A program made the position numbers and the translations under genes. DNA of 64,000 bases from Burkholderia gladioli (GTDB lineage: Bacteria; Pseudomonadota; Gammaproteobacteria; Burkholderiales; Burkholderiaceae): contig NZ_CP009322.1 in the NCBI RefSeq assembly GCF_000959725.1, forward strand, positions 3,658,001 to 3,722,000, given 5' to 3'. Positions within the stretch are counted from its first letter, which is position 1. Each line of letters opens with the position of its first letter. Under the pieces are notes generated by a model. It saw only the letters and a list, made by a program, of their open reading frames with translations, ran no database searches and had not been told where the DNA came from. Below are positions 53,005-62,375 of this stretch, piece after piece.

Positions 53005-56000
53005 ATGTCGGAATTCTTCATCCGCCGCCCGATCTTCGCCTGGGTGCTGGCGATCACGGTGATGCTGGGCGGGCTGCTCGCGCTGCGCACGCTGCCGGTG
53101 GCGCAGTACCCCGAGATCGCGCCCACCACCATCTCGATCTTCGCCACCTATCCGGGCGCCGATGCGCGCACGGTCGAGAACTCGGTCACGCGCGTGATCG
53201 AGCAGGGCATGACCGGGGTGGACAACCTGCAATACATGTCGGCCTCGTCGGAATCGACCGGCGAGGTCGAGATCCGCCTGACCTTCACCAACCGCGCCGA
53301 CCCGGATGTCGCGCAGATGCAGGTGCAGAACAAGCTGCAGCTGGTCACCTCGCAGTTGCCGACCATCGTGCAGACCTCGGGCCTGACCGTCACCAAGTCC
53401 TCGGCGAGCTTCCTGATGGTGGTGGGCTTCGCCTCGACCGACGGCAAGCTCGATTCGGCCGACCTCGACGACTTCGTGGTCAGCGCGATGAACGACACCA
53501 TCAAGCGCGTGCCGGGCGTGGGCAACACGCAGTTGTTCGGCGCCGCCTACGCGATGCGGATCTGGCTCGACCCCGCGAAGCTGCATCGCTACGCGCTGAT
53601 GCCGGGCGACATCGAGGACGCGCTGCGCGCGCAGAACGCGCAGGTGGCGGTCGGCCAGCTCGGCGCGCAGCCGGCCGTGCCGGGCCAGCAGCTCAATGCC
53701 ACCGTCACCGCGCAGAGCCGCCTGCAGACGCCGGCGCAGTTCGGCAACGTGATCGTCAAGAGCGGCGCGGATGGCGCGATCGTGCGGCTGCGCGACGTGG
53801 CGCGCATCGAGCTGGGCGCGGAAACCTACACCTACGAATCGCGCTACAACGGCATGCCGGCCTCGGGCCTGGGCGTCAATCTCGCGCCCGGCGCCAACGC
53901 GATCGACACCGCGCGCGCCGTGAAGGCCGCCATCGCCTCGCTCTCGGGCACCATGCCCAAGGGCGTGCAGGTGTTCTATCCCTACGACACCACGCCCTTC
54001 GTCACGCTGTCGATCGAGGAGGTCGTCAAGACCCTGATCGAGGCCGTGGTGCTGGTGTTCATCGTGATGTTCGTGTTCCTGCAGAGCGTGCGCGCCACGC
54101 TGATCCCGGCGCTGGCGATCCCGGTGGTGCTGCTCGGCACGCTCGGCGTGCTGGCGCTGGCCGGCTACTCGATCAACACGCTCACCATGTTCGCGATGGT
54201 GCTGGCGATCGGCCTGCTGGTGGACGACGCGATCGTGGTGGTGGAGAACGTCGAGCGCGTGATGCACGAGGAAGGGCTCTCGCCGCGCGAGGCCACCCGC
54301 AAGTCGATGCGCGAGATCACCGGCGCGCTGGTGGGCATCGCCACCGTGCTGTCGGCGGTGTTCGTGCCGATGGCCCTCTTCTCGGGCTCGACCGGCATCA
54401 TCTACCGGCAGTTCTCGGTGACCATCGTCACCGCGATGCTGCTGTCGGTGCTGGTGGCGATGGTGCTCACGCCGGCGCTCTGCGCGACCCTGCTCAGGCG
54501 CGGCGAGGACCATGCCGCCAAGCGCGGCCTGGCCGGCTGGTTCAACCGCAGTTTCGACCGCGGCGCGCTGGCCTACCGGCACGGCGTGCAGGGCGTGCTC
54601 GCGCGCGGCCGGCGCTTCCTGCTGCTGTTCGTGCTGCTGGTGGCCGTGACCGGCTGGATGTTCGTGCGCCTGCCCGGCTCGTTCCTGCCGGTCGAGGACC
54701 AGGGCACCCTGATCACCGCCGTGCAGCTGCCGGCCGGCGCGATGCGCGATCGCACCGAGCAGGTGCTCTCGCGGGTCACCGATTACTACCTGAAGGACGA
54801 GAAGCATGCCGTGGAAGGGGTGATGACGGTGGCCGGCTACGGCTTCGGCGGCTCGGGGCAGAACGTCGGCATTGCCTTCATCCGCATGAAGGACTTCAAG
54901 GATCGGCGTAAGGCGGATTGGTCCGCGCAGGCCGTGGCGCAGCGCGCGCAGGCCGCGTTCTCGGCGATCCGCGACGCGCAGGTCTATGCGCTGCTGCCGC
55001 CCGCGATCGACGGCATGGGCACCTCGAACGGCTTCGACTTCTTCCTGCAGGACGTGAACGGCGCCGGCCACGAGCGGCTCAACACGATCCGCGACCGGCT
55101 GCTGGCCGCCGCCGGCAAGAGCCCGCTGCTGGCCAACACGCGGCCCAACGGGCAGGAGGACACGCCGCAGTTCGCCGTCGAGGTGGACCAGTCGAAGGCC
55201 AGCACGCTGGGCCTGAACCTGGCCGACGTGAACACCACGCTGTCGGTGGCCTGGGGCAGCGACTACGTCAACGACTTCATCGACCGCGGCCGCGTCAAGC
55301 GCGTCTACGTGCAGTCCGACGCGGGCTTCCGCATGCACCCGGGCGATCTCGATCACTGGTACGTGCGCGGCTCGGGCGGCGAGATGGTGCCGTTCTCCTC
55401 GTTCGCGGCGGGTCGCTGGAGCTTCGGCGCGACGCGCCTGGAGCGCTACAACGGCATGTCGGCGCTGGAGATCCAGGGCGAGGCCGCGCCGGGCGTGAGC
55501 TCCGGCGACGCGATGCGCGAGATCGACCGGCTGGTGGCCTCGCTGCCGGCGGGCTTCCGCCACGAGTGGACCGGCTTGTCCTTCGAGGAGCGGCTGTCGG
55601 GCAACCAGGCCACGGCGCTGTACGCGATCTCGGTGCTGGTGGTGTTCCTGTGCCTGGCCGCCTTGTACGAGAGCTGGTCGATCCCGTTCGCGGTGATGCT
55701 GTCGGTGCCGGTGGGCATCGCCGGCGCGCTGGCGGGGGCCTTCCTGTTCGGGCAGACCAACGACGTCTATTTCAAGGTCGGCCTGTTGACCACCATCGGC
55801 CTGGCGGCCAAGAACGCGATCCTGATCGTCGAGTTCGCGCTGGAACGCGAGGCGCGCGGCGCGAGCCTGCTGGAAGCCACGCTCGACGCCGCGCGGCAGC
55901 GCCTGCGGCCGATCCTGATGACCTCGTTCGCCTTCATCCTCGGCGTGCTGCCGCTGGCGCTCGCGAGGGGCGCGGGCTCGGGCGCGCAGAACGCGATCGG

Positions 56001-56112
56001 GGTGGGCGTGCTGGGCGGGATGATCGCGGCCACGGTGCTGGGGATCTTCTTCGTGCCGCTGCTGTTCGTGAGCGTGCGGAGGGTGTTCAGGGGGCAGGCG
56101 CGGGAGGAATGA
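53005..56112 (+). CDS. RND multidrug efflux pump, HAE1 family
   Basis: A 1035-residue inner-membrane exporter, standard length. The proton-relay D407-D408 is in [20 protein letters not shown] and the Lys about 936 in [33 protein letters not shown] at the N-terminus and the porter-domain segments ([24 protein letters not shown]) are typical of AcrB/MexB. No outer-membrane channel gene follows in the operon, so the pump must share one encoded elsewhere. Confidence 0.97.
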   Translation: MSEFFIRRPIFAWVLAITVMLGGLLALRTLPVAQYPEIAPTTISIFATYPGADARTVENSVTRVIEQGMTGVDNLQYMSASSESTGEVEIRLTFTNRADPDVAQMQVQNKLQLVTSQLPTIVQTSGLTVTKSSASFLMVVGFASTDGKLDSADLDDFVVSAMNDTIKRVPGVGNTQLFGAAYAMRIWLDPAKLHRYALMPGDIEDALRAQNAQVAVGQLGAQPAVPGQQLNATVTAQSRLQTPAQFGNVIVKSGADGAIVRLRDVARIELGAETYTYESRYNGMPASGLGVNLAPGANAIDTARAVKAAIASLSGTMPKGVQVFYPYDTTPFVTLSIEEVVKTLIEAVVLVFIVMFVFLQSVRATLIPALAIPVVLLGTLGVLALAGYSINTLTMFAMVLAIGLLVDDAIVVVENVERVMHEEGLSPREATRKSMREITGALVGIATVLSAVFVPMALFSGSTGIIYRQFSVTIVTAMLLSVLVAMVLTPALCATLLRRGEDHAAKRGLAGWFNRSFDRGALAYRHGVQGVLARGRRFLLLFVLLVAVTGWMFVRLPGSFLPVEDQGTLITAVQLPAGAMRDRTEQVLSRVTDYYLKDEKHAVEGVMTVAGYGFGGSGQNVGIAFIRMKDFKDRRKADWSAQAVAQRAQAAFSAIRDAQVYALLPPAIDGMGTSNGFDFFLQDVNGAGHERLNTIRDRLLAAAGKSPLLANTRPNGQEDTPQFAVEVDQSKASTLGLNLADVNTTLSVAWGSDYVNDFIDRGRVKRVYVQSDAGFRMHPGDLDHWYVRGSGGEMVPFSSFAAGRWSFGATRLERYNGMSALEIQGEAAPGVSSGDAMREIDRLVASLPAGFRHEWTGLSFEERLSGNQATALYAISVLVVFLCLAALYESWSIPFAVMLSVPVGIAGALAGAFLFGQTNDVYFKVGLLTTIGLAAKNAILIVEFALEREARGASLLEATLDAARQRLRPILMTSFAFILGVLPLALARGAGSGAQNAIGVGVLGGMIAATVLGIFFVPLLFVSVRRVFRGQAREE

Positions 56113-56128
56113 GCGGCGCGCGCAGCAA

Positions 56129-56626
56129 TCAGAAGCGCCAATCCTGCTGGTGCATGAACTCCTCGAGATCGATGCAGGGAATGCGGAAGTAGGCACAGAC
56201 GTTGGGAATCTTGGCGGCGTGCTGCTTCGGCATCAATGGGCCGCCGGGCCGTGCCCATCCCTCTTCGGTCACGAGGGTTCCATCACGAACTTTCGCGCAT
56301 GCGATGAGAAACGGATCGGCGACCGGCATGCCTTTCAGGCTCTGCTGCTGCCCGATCAACGCTTGAAAATGGCGCACCCTAAAAATCTCCGCGACGAAGC
56401 GGAGTTCGTCGGCACTGGGCGTCGTGAAGATCGCGGCGTGATCCTTGACCCATTTCAGCACGTCGTCGCTGACGGCTTGACGTTCGAGTTCGCGCTGCAC
56501 CTCGCGCGTCGAAATCAGCCGGCGCTGCGATACGAGTTCTTCCAGTCCATCCCAGATGCTCCTGAACACGCGCGGGTAGAAGTGTTGCAGCGATCGGATG
56601 GAACTCGTGTCGAACACATAGATCAT
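56129..56626 (-). CDS. DUF4411 PIN-like protein (toxin candidate)
   Basis: A 165-residue protein. MIYVFDTSSIRSLQHFYPRVF, with D6, and GMPVADPFLIACAK, with D104, are the acidic residues of a PIN nuclease fold, and LVTEEGWAR provides another acidic pair. DUF4411 proteins are a PIN-like group often encoded with an XRE/ImmA-type partner, which is the gene that overlaps it by 4 bases here. RNase activity and toxin role are inferred. The gene is convergent with the RND pump, 16 bases away. Confidence 0.83.
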   Translation of the reverse strand: MIYVFDTSSIRSLQHFYPRVFRSIWDGLEELVSQRRLISTREVQRELERQAVSDDVLKWVKDHAAIFTTPSADELRFVAEIFRVRHFQALIGQQQSLKGMPVADPFLIACAKVRDGTLVTEEGWARPGGPLMPKQHAAKIPNVCAYFRIPCIDLEEFMHQQDWRF

Positions 56627-57798
56627 GTCTCCGCCCCTTGAAGAACACGTTCTTCAAGGCCGGCGAAGCGCTTCGGTTTGATATCGAGGAAATTCGCGGC
56701 TTGTTCCAGCGTCAATTGCTGACGGTAATGGCGGCCGACCACTTCGCGGGCAAAACGATCGCTCAGGTAGACGCCCTGGTTCAGGTAGTAGTTGCCGCCG
56801 GCGCCTTTCCTTTGCTGCGACGCCCATCGCGCGGCCTGCTCGCGGTAGAACGTCGGCGTGACGCGGCCCTGGTCGAGCAGGCGGCGCAGCACGGCTTCCC
56901 GGCTCACGCCATAGCGGCTGGCAAGCTCGGAGAACGCCTGCTCCGGCGCCGATTCCGCATTGCGCGGCAGACGCGCCGCGTGTTGCCCGAAGTCCGCGGC
57001 GGGGATCAGCACCTCGGCGGCGACGGCGTTGCAGAATCGCTCGATGTTCTGTTCGGCCTGCGGCAGGTGCTCGATGTAGTCCGGATCGAACTTGCTGAGC
57101 CCGTTCATGCCGAGCAGGATGTGAGCCAGTTCGTGCAGCATGCTGAAGGTCTGCCGCGTCTTGGTCGTGCCGTTGTTCAGGTAGATCAGCGGGAAGGTTT
57201 CGTCGACCAGGCAGAAGCCCGAGATATCCGCTTGCTTGAACGAGGACTTGAACACGAATACGCCGAGCTCCTCGATGGCCTTGCGCCAATGCTTCAAGGC
57301 CAGCTCGTCGTTTTTCCATGTGGATTGCGCGTGCAGGCTGATGCCGAGGGCGTCGCGCATGCGCCGGGCCTGCTCAGTGACCGGCACCGGCAGCGACAGC
57401 GCCAGTTGTTTCCAGATACGGATGTCGGCGGGATTGCGGCCGGCGAATACCTCGGCGAGCGAGAGCTGGAACGCGTGCGCGCGACGAATCTGGAGGTAGG
57501 TGTCGCGCGAGAGGGCGCGCATGTCGCGATCCGGAAGCGTGCGGAATTCGCGTTGCGGTACGTGTTCCTCGGGCGGCGCCGGCAGGAAGAATACGGCTAG
57601 CGGGCGCTTGTAGACCTGATACGCGAGTTTTTCCAGCTGGGCATAGCTTGGCGCGTCGCTGCCGGCTTCCCAGGCCGCGAGGTCGGCCGCCGTGAGCTTG
57701 CCGATATGGGCGGCGTCCTCGATCGACAGGCCGACGGTCTGCCTGGCCCATCGAAGCAGTTCCGGTTGCACGCCCGCCACGGGCTCGCGTTTCGTCAT
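56623..57798 (-). CDS. XRE-family HTH plus ImmA/IrrE zinc-peptidase protein
   Basis: A 391-residue protein of the COG2856-type. The N-terminal HTH_3 is LLRWARQTVGLSIEDAAHIGKLTAADLAAWEAGSDAPSYAQLEKLAYQV. The ImmA/IrrE metallopeptidase motif HELAH lies at 222-226 (FSMLHELAHILLG), with the downstream acidic region (RFCNAVAAEVLIP) typical of the family. GGAGGAAAC precedes the ATG at 57798. It overlaps the DUF4411 gene downstream, and the pair resembles a toxin-antitoxin module in which this protein is the regulator or antitoxin. Confidence 0.93.
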   Translation of the reverse strand: MTKREPVAGVQPELLRWARQTVGLSIEDAAHIGKLTAADLAAWEAGSDAPSYAQLEKLAYQVYKRPLAVFFLPAPPEEHVPQREFRTLPDRDMRALSRDTYLQIRRAHAFQLSLAEVFAGRNPADIRIWKQLALSLPVPVTEQARRMRDALGISLHAQSTWKNDELALKHWRKAIEELGVFVFKSSFKQADISGFCLVDETFPLIYLNNGTTKTRQTFSMLHELAHILLGMNGLSKFDPDYIEHLPQAEQNIERFCNAVAAEVLIPAADFGQHAARLPRNAESAPEQAFSELASRYGVSREAVLRRLLDQGRVTPTFYREQAARWASQQRKGAGGNYYLNQGVYLSDRFAREVVGRHYRQQLTLEQAANFLDIKPKRFAGLEERVLQGAET

Positions 57799-58122
57799 GT
57801 TTCCTCCAGCGCCCGGGGAGCCGCATTGCCCGCTTCGGCGCGAAGCAGCCATCTTACTCGCGGCGCCGAGCGATCGGAACCTGATGCGCCCGCGTCGCTT
57901 TGACCGTGCGATCGAGTCGATTGCCAGGCGGAACGGCGCCATTTTCCACCTGCATGCGCGTTTTGTTTCGCACCACGCAACAACCCCCGCCAAAGCCAGC
58001 ACCCACTTACCTCACTCGTCCGATCACTCAGGGTATCCGCCGATGCCCGGAGCCTCCACGGCGCTCCCCGGATTCGTGTACGCTGCGACCACCCGCAGCC
58101 TCCGCCCGCCGAGGAGCCTCGC
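57799..58122. other. Intergenic region, 324 bases
   Basis: It lies between the divergent HTH-ImmA/IrrE gene and the NTF2-like gene and must hold both promoters. I see no supported ORF and no terminator or operator clear enough to list. Confidence 0.4.
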
Positions 58123-58491
58123 ATGAACGGAATCGAGACCATCGCCCGCTACGAAGCGGCATTGCGCGACGCGATGCTGGCCAACGACGTCGTGACGCTG
58201 TCCGAGCTGATCGACGACGACCTGGTGTTCACGGCGCCCGACGGGCAGGTGCTGTCGAAGGACGACGACCTGGACGCGCATCGCGCGCGGCTGCTGCGCC
58301 TGCATCGGCTCGACATCATCGAGACCCGCTCGCGGCGCGTCGGCGAGATGGTGGTGACGGTCACCAAGGCCGATCTGGCGGGACATTTCGGCTCCACGCC
58401 GATCGACGGGCAGTTCGCCTATACGCGGCTCTGGCGTGCCTCGGGGGCGCGCTGGCGGGTGATCGCGGGGCACGCCTCGCGGATCGGCTGA
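58123..58491 (+). CDS. NTF2-like (SnoaL/DUF4440-type) protein
   Basis: A 122-residue single-domain protein: IARYEAALRDAMLANDVVTLSELIDDDLVFTAPDGQVLSKDD is the alpha-helix/strand start of NTF2-like folds, and FAYTRLWRASGARWRVIAGHASRI is the typical end strand (R-x-W-R-V-x-x-x-H). Such proteins bind or isomerise small ligands, and no specific activity can be assigned. Confidence 0.85.
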   Translation: MNGIETIARYEAALRDAMLANDVVTLSELIDDDLVFTAPDGQVLSKDDDLDAHRARLLRLHRLDIIETRSRRVGEMVVTVTKADLAGHFGSTPIDGQFAYTRLWRASGARWRVIAGHASRIG

Positions 58492-58560
58492 AGCGCGTGC
58501 CGGTGCCGCCGCCGAGGCGGCAGCCCGAGGATGTCGGCCATTGCCGAATGTGGATCGGGA

Positions 58561-59514
58561 TCAGGCCGCAAGCGCGTTGCGGATTGCCGCGGAAAGCTCG
58601 GCCGGCGAAAACTTGGCGATATAGCCGTTCGCACCGGTATTTCGAGCATGGGTCTCGTTCGCTTCCCCGGTCAGGGAGGAATGGATCAGCACCGGAATAT
58701 GTCTCAGACGGTCATCGGCCTTGATTTTCCGCGTCAAGGTAAAGCCGTCCATCTCGGGCATCTCGAGATCGGTGACCACCAGGGAAACCTTGTCGCGTAC
58801 CGGCACGCCTTCCTGCTCGGCCTGCTCCGTCAGCTTGAGCAGCATCTGCCAGGCCATTTCCCCGTTCGACGCCATCATGTGAGGCGCCTGCAGGGCGGTC
58901 AGCGCCTGGTCGAGCAAGGCCCGCGCGAAGCCCGAATCGTCCACCGCGAGAATGCTCCCGCTCGATGCGCGCACGGCCGCACCCACGTCCGCCGGCTTGA
59001 CGTCCTCGTGCTGCTCGGGGAACACGTCGCGCATCACCTGCTCGACATCGAGGATCTGCGCGAGCCGGCTTTGTCCGTCCGCGCCGCCGAGTCGCGCGAT
59101 GCCGGTCACGTAGCCGGAAGTGCCGCTCGATTCCGCGCTCAGCACCTGGTTCCATTCGAGGCGCACGATGTCCTCGACCTCCTCGACGGCAAATGCCTGC
59201 GTGCCGCGCGAGAATTCCGTGACCAGCAGGATGGCTGGCGCATTCTCGGTCCGGGTGCCGATCAGGGAGGCCAGATCGATGACGGGGATGATCTGACCAC
59301 GAATGTCGACCGCGCCGAGGATGTGAGCGGCCGAGCCCGCGATCGGCGTGACCTCGGGCATGGTCGCGATCTCGCGGATCTTGAACACGTTGATGCCGTA
59401 CAGGGCGCGTGGCGCATTGGGGCGCACGCTCCCCAGGCGAAACAGCAGGAGTTCGAGCCGATTGTTGCTCGTCAGCGTCGTGCGTTCGTCAATGTTGCCG
59501 TCGATGGTCTTCAT
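58561..59514 (-). CDS. cheV: CheV-type chemotaxis coupling protein (CheW domain plus receiver)
   Basis: A 317-residue protein. The N-terminal CheW-like domain (NRLELLLFRLGS, GINVFKIREIA, VDIRGQIIPVIDLASLIG) couples receptors to CheA. The C-terminal receiver has the acidic pair in AVDDSGFAR, phosphorylatable D249 in VVTDLEMPEMDGF and the conserved Lys in YIAKFSP. So it should be phosphorylated by CheA and act in adaptation. It neighbours an EAL-HDOD gene and a chemoreceptor. Confidence 0.93.
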   Translation of the reverse strand: MKTIDGNIDERTTLTSNNRLELLLFRLGSVRPNAPRALYGINVFKIREIATMPEVTPIAGSAAHILGAVDIRGQIIPVIDLASLIGTRTENAPAILLVTEFSRGTQAFAVEEVEDIVRLEWNQVLSAESSGTSGYVTGIARLGGADGQSRLAQILDVEQVMRDVFPEQHEDVKPADVGAAVRASSGSILAVDDSGFARALLDQALTALQAPHMMASNGEMAWQMLLKLTEQAEQEGVPVRDKVSLVVTDLEMPEMDGFTLTRKIKADDRLRHIPVLIHSSLTGEANETHARNTGANGYIAKFSPAELSAAIRNALAA

Positions 59515-59633
59515 GAGATCTCCTGGTTTCGCGGATCGAGTCCGATCTGGGGGGAGCGGGGTCAGCGCCTGGCATGCCGCGCTGGCGAAGGGCTGCCTGG
59601 GCGTTCACGTCATGGTCCTCGCGGCGGGAACGA

Positions 59634-60809
59634 TCAGCCCAGGGCCGGCACGCAATCGCCCGGCGAGAAGGACTGTTCCAGTTTCGTCGCCGCGATCAGC
59701 GCGTTGCCGAGCAGCCCTTCCTGCAGTACGAGGGCGCGCTTGATTTCCGGTTCGAACGAAATCGGGCGCCACAGCTCGGCGGCGGAAACACCCTGGCTGA
59801 TATGGAGCAGGGACAGCAGTCCCACCAACCGGCCCTTGTTGCACGTTTGGGCCGTGGCGCCCCGGGAAGCCAGCCAGTCGCTTATCCGGTCGGCGCGTTG
59901 CCGAGCCAGGTCGGTAAGCGGGTCGGCCGTCGCGTCGGCCCCGCCTTGATACAGTTGCAGCGCGCACCACGTGAGCAGCATCTGGGTGCCGGCCAGCGAG
60001 ACGGCATGCGCGATCGACGAGATTCTTAACCTCGACGGGTTGCCGACGATGCAACTGTTCGCCAGATGCAGCAATTGCACGCATAACCCAGGGCTTCGCT
60101 CGATCTTCTCCGCCAGTTGAGGCAGGCTTGCCTCGTCGAGCAGAGCCTGTATCAACTGGGTGACGACCTCGAGGTCCGGCAGGACCTTCTTCTTCGATAT
60201 GACTTGAGGTCGGCTGAAATAGAACCCTTGCATCAGCGCGCAGCCGGATGCCAGGGCGCATGCCCGCTCGGCGACCGTTTCGATTTTCTCCGCGAGCGCC
60301 ATCTTGCCGTGCTCGACGACGGTATCGATCAGCCGGTCGCGCTGCTCGGGATCGGTATAGGGCCAATCCACTTTCACGATGTCGATCAAGGGAAGGATGT
60401 TCAGCAGGTCGGGCGACACCGTGCGCACGTCGTCGAGCGCCAAGCGGAAGCCGAGCGATTTCAGCTGCTCGCAACGGCGTATGAGCTGTCGGTCCAGCTC
60501 GCATGTCTCGAGAATCTCGAGCACGAAGCGGCGCACGGGTAAGGTGTGGATCACCGGCGACATCAGAAAGGCCGCCGAGCAATTCAGGAAAAAGGTACGG
60601 ACCGGCGAGACATTGTTGAGACCGACGTGGCCCATCGCGGCCTCGATCACGGTCATCGTTGCGCGGGAGTGGTCGGTGACGGATGTCACGGAGCCCGCCG
60701 CGTCACGAAACAGCAACTCGTGGCCGTATATCTTTCCAGCGCGATCGACGATCGCCTGCTTGGCGAAGATCGCCAGGCCGTGCTCGCGATCGGCAGTGCC
60801 GGCTTGCAT
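59634..60809 (-). CDS. EAL-HDOD signalling protein (YuxH-like), EAL probably degenerate
   Basis: A 391-residue protein. An EAL-like domain comes first (IFAKQAIVDRAGKIYGHELLFRD, LALDDVRTVSPDLLNILPLIDIVKVDW, ALAEKIETVAERACALASGCALMQGFYFSRP), then an HDOD domain (LVQLLHLANSCIVG around 255 and SSIAHAVSLAGTQMLLTWCALQLY). In place of D-D-F-G-T-G the loop reads DDVRT, and E-L-L stands for E-A-L, so c-di-GMP hydrolysis is doubtful; a regulatory role is more likely. The ATG at 60809 has GGAGG nine bases upstream. It lies upstream of cheV in the same direction. Confidence 0.9.
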   Translation of the reverse strand: MQAGTADREHGLAIFAKQAIVDRAGKIYGHELLFRDAAGSVTSVTDHSRATMTVIEAAMGHVGLNNVSPVRTFFLNCSAAFLMSPVIHTLPVRRFVLEILETCELDRQLIRRCEQLKSLGFRLALDDVRTVSPDLLNILPLIDIVKVDWPYTDPEQRDRLIDTVVEHGKMALAEKIETVAERACALASGCALMQGFYFSRPQVISKKKVLPDLEVVTQLIQALLDEASLPQLAEKIERSPGLCVQLLHLANSCIVGNPSRLRISSIAHAVSLAGTQMLLTWCALQLYQGGADATADPLTDLARQRADRISDWLASRGATAQTCNKGRLVGLLSLLHISQGVSAAELWRPISFEPEIKRALVLQEGLLGNALIAATKLEQSFSPGDCVPALG

Positions 60810-61197
60810 CTCAACCATCCTCCACGCGAATTGAAAACCATCGAGCCGGCCGGCATCGCCGAAGTGGCGAGCGCCCGCGCTTTCATCCCATCGCTCTTTT
60901 GTCGGCCCGATATCCTTGCGGGCGGGCGAGCGGCAACATTCTCCAATGGCGTTCGGCATCGCCGATGCCGCCTTCAATCCTCAGACCGATTGATTTCGGC
61001 ACGGCGCGTTCCTCATATGGCAATGCAGGGCACGACAATGAAAATGTAATAACGACACCGGCTCGATTTGCTTGAGTGGTTCGGGTGTTTATCCCGATGC
61101 CGCATCGGGGAAAATCGCGTCGCGGCGCCCGTGACTGGCGGGTGTCGATGGCGAGCCGTCGGGCCCGGCCTTGCCCGTGGCGGGACGGCAAGCGGCT
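60810..61197. other. Intergenic region, 388 bases
   Basis: It separates the EAL-HDOD gene from the unknown gene ending at 61198 and should hold the promoter of the EAL-HDOD/cheV unit. A short hairpin (CCCGATGC and its complement, 61093-61109) lies downstream of the 61198 gene but has no U-tract on that strand. No RNA gene recognised. Confidence 0.4.
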
Positions 61198-61707
61198 TCA
61201 CGGCCCGGACAGTTCGACGAATAGTGCTTGCAGCACCTGGATTTCGTGCTCCGCATTACCCAGCAGTTTCGACAGGGCGACGGCATTTTCGTCGCAATGG
61301 TGGACGAGATCCGCCATGGCCGAGCCCACGATCCGGCATGACGATTCGCGAGAGGTGTCCGCGTCCGGCAACTCGCGCAGGCTGGCGATGGCCTGTTCCA
61401 GGATGCATCGCATCTCGACGGCCAGGCGGCGCGCCATGCTCAGGTGGGCAGGGGCCGTCAGCGCGAACGTCGCCTCCAGCAAGTGCGCCACCTCCGTCAT
61501 GTGCGGTCGCCGTTTGCCGAGGGCGCGAGCCGACTCGCACACCGCCCGGCGCAGGGCGATGATTTCACCGTACTGCTTGTCGATGGCGACAAGCGCCCCG
61601 CAAAGCGAATCCAGGGCCGTGCCCAGGCGGGCGATCTGACCGGATTTCCAGGCCGGGCCGCTGCCGTGCTGCGTGGGGATAGCGCTCATCTTGGTGTTTT
61701 CGTGCAT
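61198..61707 (-). CDS. Unknown helical protein of the chemotaxis island
   Basis: I do not recognise a family. The protein is about 169 residues, nearly all predicted helical (GTALDSLCGALVAIDKQYGEIIALRRAVCESARALGKRR, MTEVAHLLEATFALTAPAHLSMARRLAVEMRCILEQAIASL, and a C-terminal DLVHHCDENAVALSKLLGNAEHEIQVLQALF). Its four-helix character recalls cytosolic sensor or phosphotransfer bundles, but no signature residues are clear. The start is uncertain: ATGs at 61707 and 61689, neither with a good ribosome site. Confidence 0.55.
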   Translation of the reverse strand: MHENTKMSAIPTQHGSGPAWKSGQIARLGTALDSLCGALVAIDKQYGEIIALRRAVCESARALGKRRPHMTEVAHLLEATFALTAPAHLSMARRLAVEMRCILEQAIASLRELPDADTSRESSCRIVGSAMADLVHHCDENAVALSKLLGNAEHEIQVLQALFVELSGP

Positions 61708-61821
61708 GGCGGGTGGCGGAGGTTCGCTCGCAGATGGCACCGCCTCGGGACTGGACGAGGCATGCCGCGACAACGGTTCTCGTCTGGACAATGGAATCGT
61801 CCATCGCCAGGCGCCCGATTT

Positions 61822-62235
61822 TCATTCGGGCAGGTTTTGCCTGTTGGCGGAAGCATCGCGAATGTAGCGTCCGTGCTCGAGCCCCAACGATTGCAAGCGG
61901 TGCAGTTGTTCCTGGCTCCACTTGGAGCCGTCGGAAGGCGGCGACGATGCGAAGCTCCGCCGCGCTTCGACACCATAGAAGCCGATCGCCACCCCCGTAG
62001 CGTACGAGCGCAGTGCTTGCGCATCGTCCGAGCCGGGGGCATCGTCCCAGTCCGCACGACCGATCATCCCCGCCGCCTGCGCGATGCAGCGATGCGCCCA
62101 AGCGAGCGGATCGAACGATCGGCAATGACGCGGATGTTGCCGCGCCAACTGCCGCAGTCGATTTTCCGTGTTCGAAAAGACGACCGACCGGATCCCCATC
62201 ACCAACCCGCGCCAATATTTCTCGATGCTGCTCAT
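61822..62235 (-). CDS. Unknown protein of the chemotaxis island
   Basis: A 137-residue protein starting M-S-S-I-E-K-Y-W at 62235. It contains HCRSFDPLAWAHRCIAQAAGMIGRADWDDAPGSDDAQALRSYATGVAIGFYGVEARRSF and ends with KWSQEQLHRLQSLGLEHGRYIRDASANRQNLPE. I know no family for it. It lies between the chemoreceptor and the helical unknown protein, all minus strand, so a role linked to receptor signalling is possible. Confidence 0.6.
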   Translation of the reverse strand: MSSIEKYWRGLVMGIRSVVFSNTENRLRQLARQHPRHCRSFDPLAWAHRCIAQAAGMIGRADWDDAPGSDDAQALRSYATGVAIGFYGVEARRSFASSPPSDGSKWSQEQLHRLQSLGLEHGRYIRDASANRQNLPE

Positions 62236-62375
62236 GTCCGTCCCATGTTCGTTGCGCGGCTGCCCCAAGCGACTCCGATTCGCCCGCGCTCAGGCGGCGC
62301 TCGGGCGATGATCCGTGCCCGGCCCGCGATGGGTTTCGCCGGCCACCTGCCTGGCAAGCCGGCAAGTCCACCCGG

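Noticed and set aside
52987..56196. A 1069-codon open frame on the minus strand opposite the RND pump
   Set aside because: It is antisense to a clear HAE1 pump, is full of His/Arg/Gln/Ala low complexity, and reflects high GC third positions.
61093..61109. CCCGATGC hairpin downstream of the 61198 gene as terminator
   Set aside because: The loop is too tight and the minus strand has no U-run after it.
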